The notes: generated from the letters alone by a model not told the origin. A stretch of DNA of 64,000 nucleotides from Clostridium saudiense (GCF_000577815.1 NZ_CBYM010000009.1:1-64000), one strand, 5' to 3'. Positions 1 through 9,319 are shown, counted from the stretch's first letter. Translations and numbers: made by a program.

Positions 1-3
1 ATA

Positions 4-36
4 ATAAAAAAAGAGTTAGGAAAATCCTAACTCTTT
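4..36 (-). terminator. Intrinsic terminator after khpA
   Basis: A 12-bp perfect inverted repeat (10-21 with 25-36, AAAGAGTTAGGA arm, 3-nt loop) is followed on the minus strand by a run of seven T. The khpA stop codon (27-29) lies inside the stem. It closes the ylxM-ffh-rpsP-khpA transcript. Confidence 0.85.
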
Positions 37-266
37 ACATCGATAATTTCAACTACTGCTTTTCGATCTTCGTTTAGTGCTGCGGCTTTTACTACGGTTC
101 TAATAGCTTTCGCTACTCTACCTTGTTTACCGATTACCTTACCCATATCTTCAGGAGCAACCCTTAATTCAAGAATTAAGTCTTGCTCTCCTTGAACTTC
201 ATTTACACGAACTTCATCAGGATTATCCACTAGGGATTTAGCAATTATTTCAACTAAATCTTTCAT
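27..266 (-). CDS. khpA: KhpA, KH-domain RNA-binding protein
   Basis: Small KH-domain RNA chaperone (YlqC/KhpA family). In other Firmicutes it partners with KhpB and acts on cell elongation and RNA metabolism. The KH core is visible, with the GxxG-type loop in MGKVIGKQGRVAKAI about two thirds along, and the protein has 79 residues like its relatives. The start is uncertain. Homologues begin at MKDLVE (266), but the only good Shine-Dalgarno (301-309, GGAGGTGAA) sits 16 nt before an in-frame ATG at 284, which would add six residues. It is last in the operon, directly after rpsP, as in Bacillus and other clostridia. Confidence 0.92.
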   Translation of the reverse strand: MKDLVEIIAKSLVDNPDEVRVNEVQGEQDLILELRVAPEDMGKVIGKQGRVAKAIRTVVKAAALNEDRKAVVEIIDVKS

Positions 267-315
267 AAGAGTCTGCAAATACATTATGTACTATGCAGAG
301 TTCACCTCCCAAAAA

Positions 316-561
316 TTACTTGTTAAGACCTACTGTGTTGAATAATCTCTTAACTACATCTGTAGGTTGTGCACCATTGTTGATCCACTTTGTAGCTTTT
401 TCTTCATCGATTTTGATTTCTGCAGGTTCTGTTATTGGATTGTAGTACCCGATTTCTTCGATGAATCTACCATCTCTTGGGCTTCTTGAATCAGCAACAA
501 CAACTCTGTAGAAAGGAGCTTTCTTAGCACCCATTCTTCTTAATCTGATTTTTACTGCCAT
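316..561 (-). CDS. rpsP: 30S ribosomal protein S16
   Basis: S16 is a structural protein of the small ribosomal subunit that helps 16S rRNA assembly. The protein starts [19 protein letters not shown], the family signature, and continues with the conserved stretch [11 protein letters not shown]; 81 residues is normal. The ATG at 561 is preceded by AAGGAGGTG about 7 nt upstream, so the six residues available further upstream are not part of the gene. It lies between ffh and khpA in a compact operon, the usual Firmicute order. Confidence 0.98.
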   Translation of the reverse strand: MAVKIRLRRMGAKKAPFYRVVVADSRSPRDGRFIEEIGYYNPITEPAEIKIDEEKATKWINNGAQPTDVVKRLFNTVGLNK

Positions 562-599
562 TAATTTCACCTCCTTCAAAGGGTTATATATATAAACTC

Positions 600-1949
600 T
601 TAAAAAGGTAATTTACCAAATAGACCTTTCTTGGACTTTTTAGTCAATGACTTCATTTGCTTCATTTGCTTTCTCATCATTTCGTGTCCTTTTATGAGTT
701 TGTTAACTTCTTGTAATGATGTACCAGACCCCATAGCTATTCTCTTCTTTCTTGAAGAAGATCCTACTATAAGTTTTGGGTTTCTTCTTTCCTTTGGAGT
801 CATTGAATGTATTATTGCTTTTACTCTAGCTAATTGCTTTTCACCAGCATCAAAGTCAATTTCCTTCATTTCCTTAGGAACCCCTGGTATCATCTCCATG
901 ATTTTACTCAATGATCCTAATTTTTTCATCTGCTCCATAGCAGTTAAATAGTCATCATAAGTAAAGTCATTTTCCATCATTTTTTGACCTAACTCTTTAG
1001 CTTCTTTTTCATCAATAGCTTCTTGAGCCTTTTCGATTAATGAAAGTACATCACCCATACCTAATATTCTATTAGCCATTCTATCTGGATGGAATACTTC
1101 AAAATCGTTCATCTTTTCCCCAACACCAATAAATTTAATTGGTTTTTGAGTCATATGTCTAATTGATAAAGCAGCTCCACCTCTTGTATCTCCATCAAGC
1201 TTTGTTAATATAACTCCTGAGATATCAAGTGCTTCGTTAAAGGTTTCTGCAACATTCACAGCATCTTGCCCTGTCATTGAGTCAACAACAAGTAAGATTT
1301 CTGAAGGATTAACTTCAGCCTTTACATCTTTAAGTTCAGTCATCAGCTCTTCATCTATATGAAGTCTACCAGCTGTATCTATAATTACAACATTATTTCC
1401 GTTTTCCCTACCGTATTTTATACCTTCTTTGGCAATTTGTACAGGGCTAATTTTATCACCCATTTGGAAAACTGGAATGTCAATTTGCTTTCCTACTACC
1501 TCTAATTGTTTAATAGCTGCTGGTCTATATATATCACATGCAACTAAAAGAGGTTTCTTGTTCTTGTCTTTTCTTAATTGTAGTGCAAGTTTACCAGCCA
1601 TTGTGGTTTTACCCGCTCCTTGTAGCCCAACTAACATAATAACAGTTGGTCCTACACTTGAGAAGTTAATTTTACTTTCACTACCACCCATAAGATCTGT
1701 AAGTTCATCATTAACAATCTTGATGACTTGCTGAGCAGGTGTTAAGCTTTCTAAAACTTCACTACCTACACATTTTTCACTAACATTTTTAACAAAAGTT
1801 TTTACAACTTTAAAGTTAACATCAGCTTCTAATAATGCAAGTTTTACTTCTCTCATGGCTTCTTTTATATCTTTTTCACTTAATTTACCTTTGCCTCTAA
1901 GTTTCTTAAACGTTTCTTGTAACTTATCAGCTAAACCTTCAAAAGCCAT
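600..1949 (-). CDS. ffh: Signal recognition particle protein Ffh (SRP54)
   Basis: GTPase subunit of the signal recognition particle. It binds 4.5S/6S-like SRP RNA and signal sequences of nascent membrane and secreted proteins and delivers ribosomes to FtsY. An N-terminal four-helix N domain precedes the G domain, with P-loop GLQGAGKTT near residues 108-116, DTAGR near 190 and TKLDGD near 249. The C-terminal M domain is methionine-rich (repeated MKQMK-type segments) and ends in a basic tail. The length, 449 residues, is typical. It follows ylxM by 16 nt; its receptor gene ftsY is two genes upstream. Confidence 0.98.
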   Translation of the reverse strand: MAFEGLADKLQETFKKLRGKGKLSEKDIKEAMREVKLALLEADVNFKVVKTFVKNVSEKCVGSEVLESLTPAQQVIKIVNDELTDLMGGSESKINFSSVGPTVIMLVGLQGAGKTTMAGKLALQLRKDKNKKPLLVACDIYRPAAIKQLEVVGKQIDIPVFQMGDKISPVQIAKEGIKYGRENGNNVVIIDTAGRLHIDEELMTELKDVKAEVNPSEILLVVDSMTGQDAVNVAETFNEALDISGVILTKLDGDTRGGAALSIRHMTQKPIKFIGVGEKMNDFEVFHPDRMANRILGMGDVLSLIEKAQEAIDEKEAKELGQKMMENDFTYDDYLTAMEQMKKLGSLSKIMEMIPGVPKEMKEIDFDAGEKQLARVKAIIHSMTPKERRNPKLIVGSSSRKKRIAMGSGTSLQEVNKLIKGHEMMRKQMKQMKSLTKKSKKGLFGKLPF

Positions 1950-1965
1950 GGTAACCCTCCTATGC

Positions 1966-2295
1966 CTATAAATTTTCTAGTGCTTCTTTATAACTCGTAT
2001 AATCTTCATTTGATAAAGAATATTTCTCATTAATTTTTTCTAATAAATTAATAATTTTCTTTTCTTTTTCAAAAGACTTTTGTAGTAAATTTAATTTACT
2101 TTCATAGGCTAGAAATTGTTTATAGCATCTTTTTATAAGGTCATGAATCGCTTGGCGACTCGTGTTGTTTAATTCAGCAATCTCAGCTAATGATAAATCC
2201 TCATTGTAATATAGCTCCATGATACCTTTTTGCTTTTCCGTAAGTAATGGACCATAAAAATCCATTAATAAGGAAATCTCAACTCTATCTTCCAT
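1966..2295 (-). CDS. ylxM: YlxM-like helix-turn-helix protein (UPF0122)
   Basis: Small sigma-70 region-4-like DNA-binding protein that almost always sits upstream of ffh. In streptococci YlxM associates with the SRP and modulates its activity; the role here is inferred from that. An HTH of the form LSLAEIAELNNTSRQAIHDLIKRC is visible near the middle, followed by a coiled-coil-like tail; 109 residues. The start at 2295 (MEDRVEIS) has AAGGTGAT a few nt upstream. The 18 residues of open frame upstream run through the leader and promoter region, so they are excluded. It is the first gene of the ylxM-ffh-rpsP-khpA operon. Confidence 0.93.
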   Translation of the reverse strand: MEDRVEISLLMDFYGPLLTEKQKGIMELYYNEDLSLAEIAELNNTSRQAIHDLIKRCYKQFLAYESKLNLLQKSFEKEKKIINLLEKINEKYSLSNEDYTSYKEALENL

Positions 2296-2320
2296 GCATA
2301 TCACCTTACCCACATATGAG

Positions 2321-2349
2321 ATTCTAACAGAATAATAATTAGGTGTCAA
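2321..2349 (-). promoter_or_regulatory. Sigma-A promoter of ylxM-ffh-rpsP-khpA
   Basis: On the minus strand TTGACA (2344-2349), a 17-bp spacer and TAGAAT (2321-2326) give a near-consensus housekeeping promoter. The start site would be near 2315, leaving a leader of only about 20 nt before ylxM. Confidence 0.8.
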
Positions 2350-2483
2350 GTATTTTTACTTAACACTTAATTATTTTTTTTAAATCTCAATATAAAGTGC
2401 TAAACTACTGCTATTCCTATGATTTTATACCTATTGGTATCTATAGTTATTTTAATTAGTAAAATAATTTTTAGCAACAAATT

Positions 2484-2609
2484 TTTTTAGTTAATAGTTT
2501 TGAGTTTATAGTTAATAGTTAGGATTAAAACTTCTTTAAGAAGTTTTATATATTTTATAAATTTAGCACCAGCTAAATTTAACCCTTAACTCTTAACTTT
2601 TAACTAAAA
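2484..2609. repeat. MITE-like inverted-repeat element at the ftsY 3' end
   Basis: About 126 bp with related terminal arms (2484-2520 and 2581-2609) built of GTTAA-containing heptads in opposite orientation. Inside are two tight palindromes: 2527-2547 (arms AAAACTTCTT/AAGAAGTTTT) and 2559-2580 (arms AAATTTAGC/GCTAAATTT, 4-nt loop). It carries no ORF and overlaps the ftsY stop codon. It could be a miniature mobile element or a structured 3' UTR. The rest of the 2350-2483 gap shows nothing I can name. Confidence 0.55.
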
Positions 2610-3518
2610 TAGTGCTTCTACAAAGCTTTCTGGATCGAAAACTTGTAAATCATCAATACCCTCTCCTACACCTATATACTTAACAGGTATGTTTAAAGTA
2701 TTTTTAATTGAAATTACAACTCCACCTTTAGCTGTTCCATCAAGTTTAGTTAATATTATTCCATCTATCGGACAAACATCCATAAATTGCTTAGCTTGAA
2801 TTACAGCATTTTGACCTGTTGTTCCATCTAAAACTAATAAAGTTTGCTTATGAGCGCCAGATAACTCTCTATCTATTACTCTATTAATTTTACCTAACTC
2901 ATCCATTAAGTTCTTCTTGTTGTGTAATCTACCTGCTGTATCACAAATTAGCAAATCAACACCTCTTGATTTAGAAGCATTAATAGCATCAAATACTACA
3001 GCTGCAGGATCTGATCCTTCTTCATGCTTAACTATATCAACTTTTGCTCTTTCACTCCAAACAACTAATTGATCAATAGCTCCAGCTCTAAAAGTATCTG
3101 CTGCTGCAAGTAAAACTTTTTTCCCTTCAGCTTTATTCATTGCCGCAAGTTTACCTATACTAGTAGTTTTACCAACACCATTTACACCTATTACCAAAAT
3201 TACTTCTTTTCCAGTAATACTTTCTTCACTTTCTTCATTATTATCCTTCATCATATCAGCTATTACACTCTTTAATGCAGGTCTAACTAATTCAACATCA
3301 TTAATTTTTTCTTTTCTTATTTTATCTTTTAATCTATCGATAATTTCCATAGTAGTATCCATACCTATATCAGCCATTATAAGTATTTCTTCTAATTCCT
3401 CATATAAATCATCATCAATAGTTACAGCTAAATTTAAAGCTTCATTTATTTTATCTGTTAACGCATTTCTTGTTTTAGTTAATCCATTTTTAAGATTGTT
3501 AAATAATTTTCCAAACAT
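2604..3518 (-). CDS. ftsY: SRP receptor FtsY
   Basis: Membrane-associated GTPase that docks the Ffh-ribosome complex to the Sec translocon. The N domain (residues 1-100) is short, without the long acidic A domain of proteobacteria, as usual in Firmicutes. The G domain has P-loop GVNGVGKTT near 111-119, then DTFRAGA, DTAGR and TKLDGTAKGG. The end, DPESFVEALF, is typical. The ATG at 3518 has AGGAGGAG just upstream, and only 14 nt separate it from the smc stop, so the two genes are co-transcribed. Confidence 0.98.
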   Translation of the reverse strand: MFGKLFNNLKNGLTKTRNALTDKINEALNLAVTIDDDLYEELEEILIMADIGMDTTMEIIDRLKDKIRKEKINDVELVRPALKSVIADMMKDNNEESEESITGKEVILVIGVNGVGKTTSIGKLAAMNKAEGKKVLLAAADTFRAGAIDQLVVWSERAKVDIVKHEEGSDPAAVVFDAINASKSRGVDLLICDTAGRLHNKKNLMDELGKINRVIDRELSGAHKQTLLVLDGTTGQNAVIQAKQFMDVCPIDGIILTKLDGTAKGGVVISIKNTLNIPVKYIGVGEGIDDLQVFDPESFVEALF

Positions 3519-3532
3519 AATCTTAACTCCTC

Positions 3533-6500
3533 CTAATTATTAGATAAGTCTACTGATACTACTTTTGATATTCCCTTTTCTTCCATAGTTATACCATACA
3601 TTACATCACTAGCTTCCATTGTTCCTTTTCTATGTGTTATTACTATAAATTGAATATTTTCAGAAAATGCTTTTAAGAATTCTGCATATCTATAAACATT
3701 TGCATCGTCTAAAGCAGCCTCTATTTCATCAAGAATACAGAATGGCGTAGGTTTCATTTTCAATATTGCAAATAATAATGCAATTGCAGAAAGAACCTTT
3801 TCTCCCCCTGACATTAAATTAATGTTTTGAAGCTTCTTCCCTGGTGGTTCAACATTAATAATTATATTAGAATTTAATATATCATCTCCACCTAAAATAA
3901 GCTCTGCACTACCACCTTTAAATAATTCTCTAAAAGTTTCTCCAAAGTTTTCGTTTAAAATCTTAAAGTTTTCTTTGAATAACTCCTGCATTTGGATTGT
4001 CATTTCTTCAATAACCCCAATAAGCTCTTCTTTAGCCTTTTGTAAATCTAATTCTTGAGATGACATAAATTCATATTTTTCACAAACTTCATCATATTCA
4101 ACAATTGCTGATAAATTTACAGTTCCTAAAGAAGCTATCTTTGATTTAAGTATTGAAATTTCTTCTTTTAAATCATTAACACTTTCAACTTCTATAGCAA
4201 TTTCTTTTGCTTCTGCAAGAGTTAAATTTAATTCTGTATTCAATCTATTATATAATGACTCCTGTTCGCTTTCTATTCTAGCAAATTGTATTGCCCTTTT
4301 ATTAAGCTCACCTTCATCTATCCTTATAGCTTCAATTATTTCATTAGTAGAACTTTCTTTAACTTTATATTCATCTTTAATTTTGACTTTTAAAATTTCA
4401 TCTTCCTTAAAAATATTTTCAAGTTCTATTACTCTTACTTCAATTTCCTTTAATACATTTTTCTTATTATTAACATCTTCACCTAAAGCTTTTATATTGT
4501 CTTTGTTATTAGCTATACCTACTAATAATTGCTTCATTTTTACTTCTTTTTCTCTTATCTCTAAATTTTTAGATGATAATTGCATTCTTTGACCTTGAAG
4601 ACTTTCTTCTAATGTAGCACTATTAACCTTTAAATTAACTAATAATTCCTTTTGTCTTTCTCTTTCTTTAGTATTATTAACTAATTCCTCTTCTATAACT
4701 TTTAATCTTTCTTTACGTTCTTCTCTTTTTGCATCTAATTTATTTAACTCTTCTTTCTTAATTTCAAGTTTTTCAATTAAATACTTAATATTACGTTTAT
4801 TTTCTTCTATATCTTTTTTTGCTTTTTCTATACCTTTACTTAGCTTATCTCCATCATTAACAAGCGCTTTTATATCTCCATCTAAAACTGTTAATTCGAT
4901 GTTTTTACTGTGTATTTCTTCTCTTTTATTTAATATTTCCTCGTCTAACTCTTTAATAGTACGTTTTATTTCATTAAACACATTAACTTCATTATTATAA
5001 GTTTCTTTTAACTTTAAAATATTTGAAGCAAGCTCTTCAATTTCTCTTTTTCTACCAAGAAGATTTGCATTCTTCCCCTGAATACTTCCTCCAGTTAGTG
5101 CTCCCCCTGGATTAATTACCTCACCAGTTAAAGTTACAATCTTATAATTATGTCTTCCTATTTTAGAAATATTAAGAGCACAATCCATATCTTCAGCAAT
5201 AATAGTTCTACCTAAGTTGTAGTCAATTACACCTTTATATTTTACATCATACTTTAAAATATCTGATGCAATCCCTAAGTATCCTTTAGCTTTTTGAATT
5301 TCTACAGGTACATCTAATCTTTTCCCCTTAATTATATTAAGTGGCAAGAATGTAGCTCTTCCAAGACCTCTTGATTTTAAATAAGATATTAAATTTTTCG
5401 CATCATTTTCAGTAACCGTAATAACATTAGAAATTGATCCACCTAATGCAATTTCAATAGCTGTTTCATATTGCTTTTCTACTTCAAAAACTTCTCCAAG
5501 AACCTTAATATCTTTTATTCCTTGTACTCGCCCTTTTTCAATATGATCCATTAAATTCTTAACAGTCCTATTATATCCCTCATAATGCTTTTCTAAATTA
5601 GATAAAGTTGTATGAGTTGCTTCTGATTCATTTATTTTCTTAGATAACATCTTTAGCTTATTATCTTTATTATTTAAATTAGAATGCGTCTTAGATAATT
5701 CTTTTCTTATAGAAACTACTTCCTCTTCAATACTTGAAATATCATCTCTTGTATTTTTAAGCTTTTGCTTAAATTCTTCAATAGTTCCTACATTTATAGC
5801 TAAATTACCTTCTAAAGTTACTATAGAACTTTCTAAAGACTCTTCAATTTCATTTTTATCTTTAATATCTTTTTCTAATAATTGAATACTATTATTAATA
5901 TTCGAATTCTTAGAAATAATTTCATACTCATTATTTTTAAGAGTTGATAACTCTCTTTGTGTTTTATCTATTTTTATAGTAATTTCATTAATTAAAGATT
6001 CTATCTCTCTTATTTCAGTAGTTTTATCTTTATTTTCCTGAGCCTTAGCATTTAAACTTTCTTCTAACTCTCTTTTTTCAATATATAATCTATCTAAAGA
6101 ATCTTTAAGTCCTTTTATTTCATTTTCTTCTTTTTCAATTAATGAAGTAAAATTATTAATTCTTTCATTAAAAAGTTCAATATCTCTATTATGATTAGAA
6201 TGTTCTTCTTTTTTATTATAATATTCTTCTTTTTCTAACTTATTTTTTCTCTCTAAGCCTTCGACTTTTTCTTGTAGTTTATCAAGTTCTTCTTTAAATC
6301 TTCTAAGTTCTTCCCTCTTTTTATCTACAACTTCTTGTCTCTTTTCTATTTCAGAACTTAATCCTTCAATATCTATAGATACTTTATCAATATAGTTTAC
6401 TAAAACAGAAACCTCTTTAACGTTTAACTGCTCAGCCAACTCTTTATATTTTAGAGCCTTCTCTTTTTCAACTCTTAATGGCTCTAGTCTTTCTTCATAT

Positions 6501-7090
6501 GTAGCAATAATATCTCTAATTCTAACAAGATTATTATCTGTATTATCAAGCCTTTTTTCTGCTTCTTCTTTTCTAGACTTATATTTTACAATTCCTGCTG
6601 CCTCTTCAAGAAGAGCTCTTCTCTCTTCTGGTTTACCACTTAATATAGCATCTATTTTACCTTGTCCAATTATAGAATATCCCTCTTTACCTATTCCTGT
6701 GTCCATAAATAATTCAGTAATATCCTTTAATCTACATTTTTGATTATTAATTAAATATTCTGTTTCACCTGATCTAAATATTCTTCTTGTAACAGTTACC
6801 TCATTATATTCAGTTGCTAATTCACCATCTGAATTATCTAATGTAAGAGATACTTGTGCAAGTCCTAGAGGTTTTCTAAATTGAGTCCCAGAGAAAATTA
6901 CATCTTCCATCTTCCCCCCTCTAAGACTCTTAACACTTTGCTCTCCTAAAACCCATCTTACAGAGTCAGATACGTTACTCTTACCGCTACCATTAGGTCC
7001 AACTACTGCTGTTACACCTTTTTTAAACCTTAGCTCTGTTTTATCTGCAAAAGATTTAAATCCACGTATCTCAAGCGACCTTAAAAACAT
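3533..7090 (-). CDS. smc: Chromosome segregation protein SMC
   Basis: Condensin ATPase that dimerises, works with ScpA and ScpB, and compacts and resolves the origin region. At 1185 residues it is full length. The N-terminal Walker A (GPNGSGKSN, residues 32-40) is followed by a long coiled coil, a globular hinge near 510-670 (with GGALTGGS), a second coiled coil, then the C-terminal ABC signature LMSGGEKVLSAIALLFAI and Walker B FCILDEIEAALDD. The ATG at 7090 has AAGGAGTG upstream. The rnc-smc-ftsY neighbourhood is classical; here a radical SAM gene and a tiny membrane-peptide gene intervene between rnc and smc. Confidence 0.98.
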   Translation of the reverse strand: MFLRSLEIRGFKSFADKTELRFKKGVTAVVGPNGSGKSNVSDSVRWVLGEQSVKSLRGGKMEDVIFSGTQFRKPLGLAQVSLTLDNSDGELATEYNEVTVTRRIFRSGETEYLINNQKCRLKDITELFMDTGIGKEGYSIIGQGKIDAILSGKPEERRALLEEAAGIVKYKSRKEEAEKRLDNTDNNLVRIRDIIATYEERLEPLRVEKEKALKYKELAEQLNVKEVSVLVNYIDKVSIDIEGLSSEIEKRQEVVDKKREELRRFKEELDKLQEKVEGLERKNKLEKEEYYNKKEEHSNHNRDIELFNERINNFTSLIEKEENEIKGLKDSLDRLYIEKRELEESLNAKAQENKDKTTEIREIESLINEITIKIDKTQRELSTLKNNEYEIISKNSNINNSIQLLEKDIKDKNEIEESLESSIVTLEGNLAINVGTIEEFKQKLKNTRDDISSIEEEVVSIRKELSKTHSNLNNKDNKLKMLSKKINESEATHTTLSNLEKHYEGYNRTVKNLMDHIEKGRVQGIKDIKVLGEVFEVEKQYETAIEIALGGSISNVITVTENDAKNLISYLKSRGLGRATFLPLNIIKGKRLDVPVEIQKAKGYLGIASDILKYDVKYKGVIDYNLGRTIIAEDMDCALNISKIGRHNYKIVTLTGEVINPGGALTGGSIQGKNANLLGRKREIEELASNILKLKETYNNEVNVFNEIKRTIKELDEEILNKREEIHSKNIELTVLDGDIKALVNDGDKLSKGIEKAKKDIEENKRNIKYLIEKLEIKKEELNKLDAKREERKERLKVIEEELVNNTKERERQKELLVNLKVNSATLEESLQGQRMQLSSKNLEIREKEVKMKQLLVGIANNKDNIKALGEDVNNKKNVLKEIEVRVIELENIFKEDEILKVKIKDEYKVKESSTNEIIEAIRIDEGELNKRAIQFARIESEQESLYNRLNTELNLTLAEAKEIAIEVESVNDLKEEISILKSKIASLGTVNLSAIVEYDEVCEKYEFMSSQELDLQKAKEELIGVIEEMTIQMQELFKENFKILNENFGETFRELFKGGSAELILGGDDILNSNIIINVEPPGKKLQNINLMSGGEKVLSAIALLFAILKMKPTPFCILDEIEAALDDANVYRYAEFLKAFSENIQFIVITHRKGTMEASDVMYGITMEEKGISKVVSVDLSNN

Positions 7091-7110
7091 AAATACACTC
7101 CTTATCTAAT

Positions 7111-7203
7111 TTAGAAAATTGCTGGTACTAACCCAAGTATAAATGCAATTAGCATAAACACTGTAATAACATAAAGCATTTTTTGTCTTGTCTTTGCCTT
7201 CAT
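7111..7203 (-). CDS. 30-residue membrane peptide (DUF4044-like)
   Basis: A tiny ORF, 20 nt upstream of smc. It encodes 30 residues: a basic N-terminus (MKAKTRQKML), one hydrophobic segment of about 19 residues and a short end. ATG at 7203 is preceded by GGAGTGT with 7-nt spacing. Size, the K/R-rich start plus a single membrane helix, and position near smc fit the DUF4044 family of small Firmicute membrane peptides. That assignment is from memory of the family. The function is unknown. A possible promoter (TTGATA, about 15 bp, TATAAA) lies just upstream. Confidence 0.7.
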   Translation of the reverse strand: MKAKTRQKMLYVITVFMLIAFILGLVPAIF

Positions 7204-7264
7204 AAATAACACACTCCATTCTTCCTTTAGTTTATATTAAAGCTAAAGAAATATCAATAAAGCA

Positions 7265-7410
7265 ATGACAAGATTCAAAAGGTGTAAATAAAGATTGCTT
7301 AATTCCTTATTTTGTACCCCTTGCCCTTGTCATATAAGTCAAATTTATCTCATGGCTAGCTATCTGTAACACTCTCACTTCTTTAGTATAGAGATAACAA
7401 CTGGCACAGC
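7265..7410 (-). other. Structured intergenic segment, possible ncRNA or leader
   Basis: The gap 7204-7473 is not featureless. On the minus strand 7265-7333 folds as a three-part hairpin: 7265-7272 with 7326-7333 (8 bp), 7276-7283 with 7316-7323 (8 bp including G-T), and 7287-7292 with 7307-7312. A second stem joins 7345-7351 with 7391-7397. The segment is less AT-rich than its surroundings. I recognise no known riboswitch or ncRNA family in it. Confidence 0.45.
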
Positions 7411-7473
7411 CCTAAATATGAAATTTTAATCTTAATGAGAAATTAAAACTCTATCTTAAGCTTAAAATTCAGT

Positions 7474-8502
7474 TTATATTTTAAATTCTTCTACTTTTTC
7501 AATAACAGTTAATTTTAGCCTACCCTTTTTTATTTTATTATTTGTATGTACATATGTCTTGCTATTTCTGCTATTTAAAAATTTATTAAAATAATACTTT
7601 CTATTAGTATATAATTTACTAATATCTTTTTCATTTATTTCTATAATTATATCTTTTTCTTGTGGCGCTTTTTCCTTTAGACTTTCACAAATTAAATACC
7701 CTTCAACAAGTTCCCTAAATGCAGGGTGGAAAGGACCATCAACTATATCTTTTCCTGTAGTAATAGTATCTGTTGGCTGAAGGCCAATTCTTATTACTTT
7801 TACTTTAGCTTCATTATATAATTTTAACATTTCTGCTGAAATATATACAGCTTCATCTAATGAATAAGGCTTATAATCTCCTCTATTATACATATCTTCC
7901 ATTGGAGTATCCTTAATGACTAATGATGGATATATTCTACAAATATCTGGCTTCATTGCTATAGATTTTTTAGCACTTTCAATATCTATTTCAAAATTAT
8001 CACCTGGTAATCCTGGCATTATTTGATGCCCTAAAGTGAACCCAGCTTCCTTTATTAATTTTGATGCTTTTTCAACATGCTCTACAGAATGACCTCTTCC
8101 TGATTTTCTTAATACTTCATCATTTAAGGATTGCACTCCTAACTCAATTATATCTACACAGTATTCCTTTAAATAACTTAAAATATATGGAGATATGGCA
8201 TCTGGTCTTGTAGATAACCTTATTTTGTTAATTAACCCTTTTTGTTTATATTCCCTAGCTACTTCTAGCAATTCTTTTTGTTTAGCCACACTAATAGCTG
8301 TAAATGTTCCACCAAAGAATGATACTTCTACTGTAGCACCTTTGTTAATTGTGCTTAAATACTCTTCAATTGTATTTCTTACATCTTCAGCAAATACTTC
8401 TTCATATTTCCCTGCAATTCTATCTTGATTACAAAAAACACATTGATGAGGACATCCTTGATGTGAAATAAAAATAGGAATTATATAATAATTCTTACTC
8501 AT
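7474..8502 (-). CDS. Radical SAM protein, Elp3-like
   Basis: Radical S-adenosylmethionine enzyme of unknown substrate. The iron-sulfur triad CPHQCVFC sits near residues 17-24 after an N-terminal FISHQG segment, followed by SFFGGTFTAI and a TIM-barrel-type core related to the Elp3 and coproporphyrinogen-oxidase-like groups (ELGVQSLNDEVL, GHQIMPGLPG). At 342 residues it lacks a GNAT acetyltransferase domain, so it is not full Elp3. The stop overlaps the rnc start by 8 bp, implying co-transcription; clostridia often carry this gene between rnc and smc. A tRNA or protein modification role is only a guess. Confidence 0.85.
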   Translation of the reverse strand: MSKNYYIIPIFISHQGCPHQCVFCNQDRIAGKYEEVFAEDVRNTIEEYLSTINKGATVEVSFFGGTFTAISVAKQKELLEVAREYKQKGLINKIRLSTRPDAISPYILSYLKEYCVDIIELGVQSLNDEVLRKSGRGHSVEHVEKASKLIKEAGFTLGHQIMPGLPGDNFEIDIESAKKSIAMKPDICRIYPSLVIKDTPMEDMYNRGDYKPYSLDEAVYISAEMLKLYNEAKVKVIRIGLQPTDTITTGKDIVDGPFHPAFRELVEGYLICESLKEKAPQEKDIIIEINEKDISKLYTNRKYYFNKFLNSRNSKTYVHTNNKIKKGRLKLTVIEKVEEFKI

Positions 8503-9193
8503 TTTTTTCCTCCAAAATTTCTAATGCTGCCTTTGCTGCATTTTGTTCAGATTCTTTTTTACTATATCCTTCTCCACATGTTAATTCTTTATTATCAATA
8601 ATTAGTTTTGTGTAGAATTTTCTTCTATGTGGTGGTCCTTCAAACTTAATAAGCTCATAAACTATCGATATTTCACCATTTTTTTGAAGATATTCTTGCA
8701 ATCTAGTCTTATAATCTAAAATAATATCATTATTTATCGCTTTTTTAATTATTTCTTCAAATCTACCTATAATATAATCCTTAGTAAATTCTAATCCCTT
8801 ATCTAAGTATATAGCTGCAATTAAAGCTTCAACTGCATCGGCAATTAATGAAACTCTTTCACGCCCTCCTGTTAACTCTTCACCTTTACTCATTCTTAAA
8901 AGATATCCTAAATTAAGAGATTTACCTATTTCATATAATGAATTTTCACAAACAATCAAACTACGAATTTTTGTTAATTCACCTTCGCTTTTATCTTTAT
9001 AATTTAAAAATAAGTATTCAGTTATGCATACTTGAAGAATAGCATCTCCTAAAAATTCAAATCTTTCATTATACTCTTCATCTCTATGCTGATTTGCATA
9101 AGATGAATGTGTTAAAGCCGTAAGCAATAATTTAGGTTCATTAAATTTAATCCCTATTATTTCTTCCGCTTCTTTCTGATAGAAATTATTCAT
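8495..9193 (-). CDS. rnc: Ribonuclease III
   Basis: Double-strand-specific endoribonuclease that processes rRNA precursors, SRP RNA and structured mRNAs. The RNase III signature NERFEFLGDAIL is near residues 42-53 with the catalytic acidic residues, and a second acidic site follows in DAVEALIAAIYLD. The C-terminal double-stranded RNA-binding domain (about residues 160-230) has the GEGYSKKESEQNAAKAAL motif. The length of 232 is normal. The gene follows acpP, but a hairpin terminator lies in the gap, so rnc is transcribed either by read-through or from a weak promoter I could not define. Confidence 0.97.
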   Translation of the reverse strand: MNNFYQKEAEEIIGIKFNEPKLLLTALTHSSYANQHRDEEYNERFEFLGDAILQVCITEYLFLNYKDKSEGELTKIRSLIVCENSLYEIGKSLNLGYLLRMSKGEELTGGRERVSLIADAVEALIAAIYLDKGLEFTKDYIIGRFEEIIKKAINNDIILDYKTRLQEYLQKNGEISIVYELIKFEGPPHRRKFYTKLIIDNKELTCGEGYSKKESEQNAAKAALEILEEKNE

Positions 9194-9293
9194 TTTTTAC
9201 ACTCCTTCAAGTTTATTCTTCAACTTGCTTACAAAAACAAATTCAAGAATAAACTATTTGATAAATTTTACTTAAAGTAATTTATAACATAAA

Positions 9294-9314
9294 ATCCCGC
9301 AAATTCTGCGGGAT
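9294..9314 (-). terminator. Terminator-like hairpin between acpP and rnc
   Basis: ATCCCGC (9294-9300) pairs with GCGGGAT (9308-9314), a GC-rich stem followed on the minus strand by TTTTAT. It lies just after the acpP stop, so it probably limits read-through from the abundant acpP message into rnc. Confidence 0.7.
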
Positions 9315-9319
9315 CTTAT

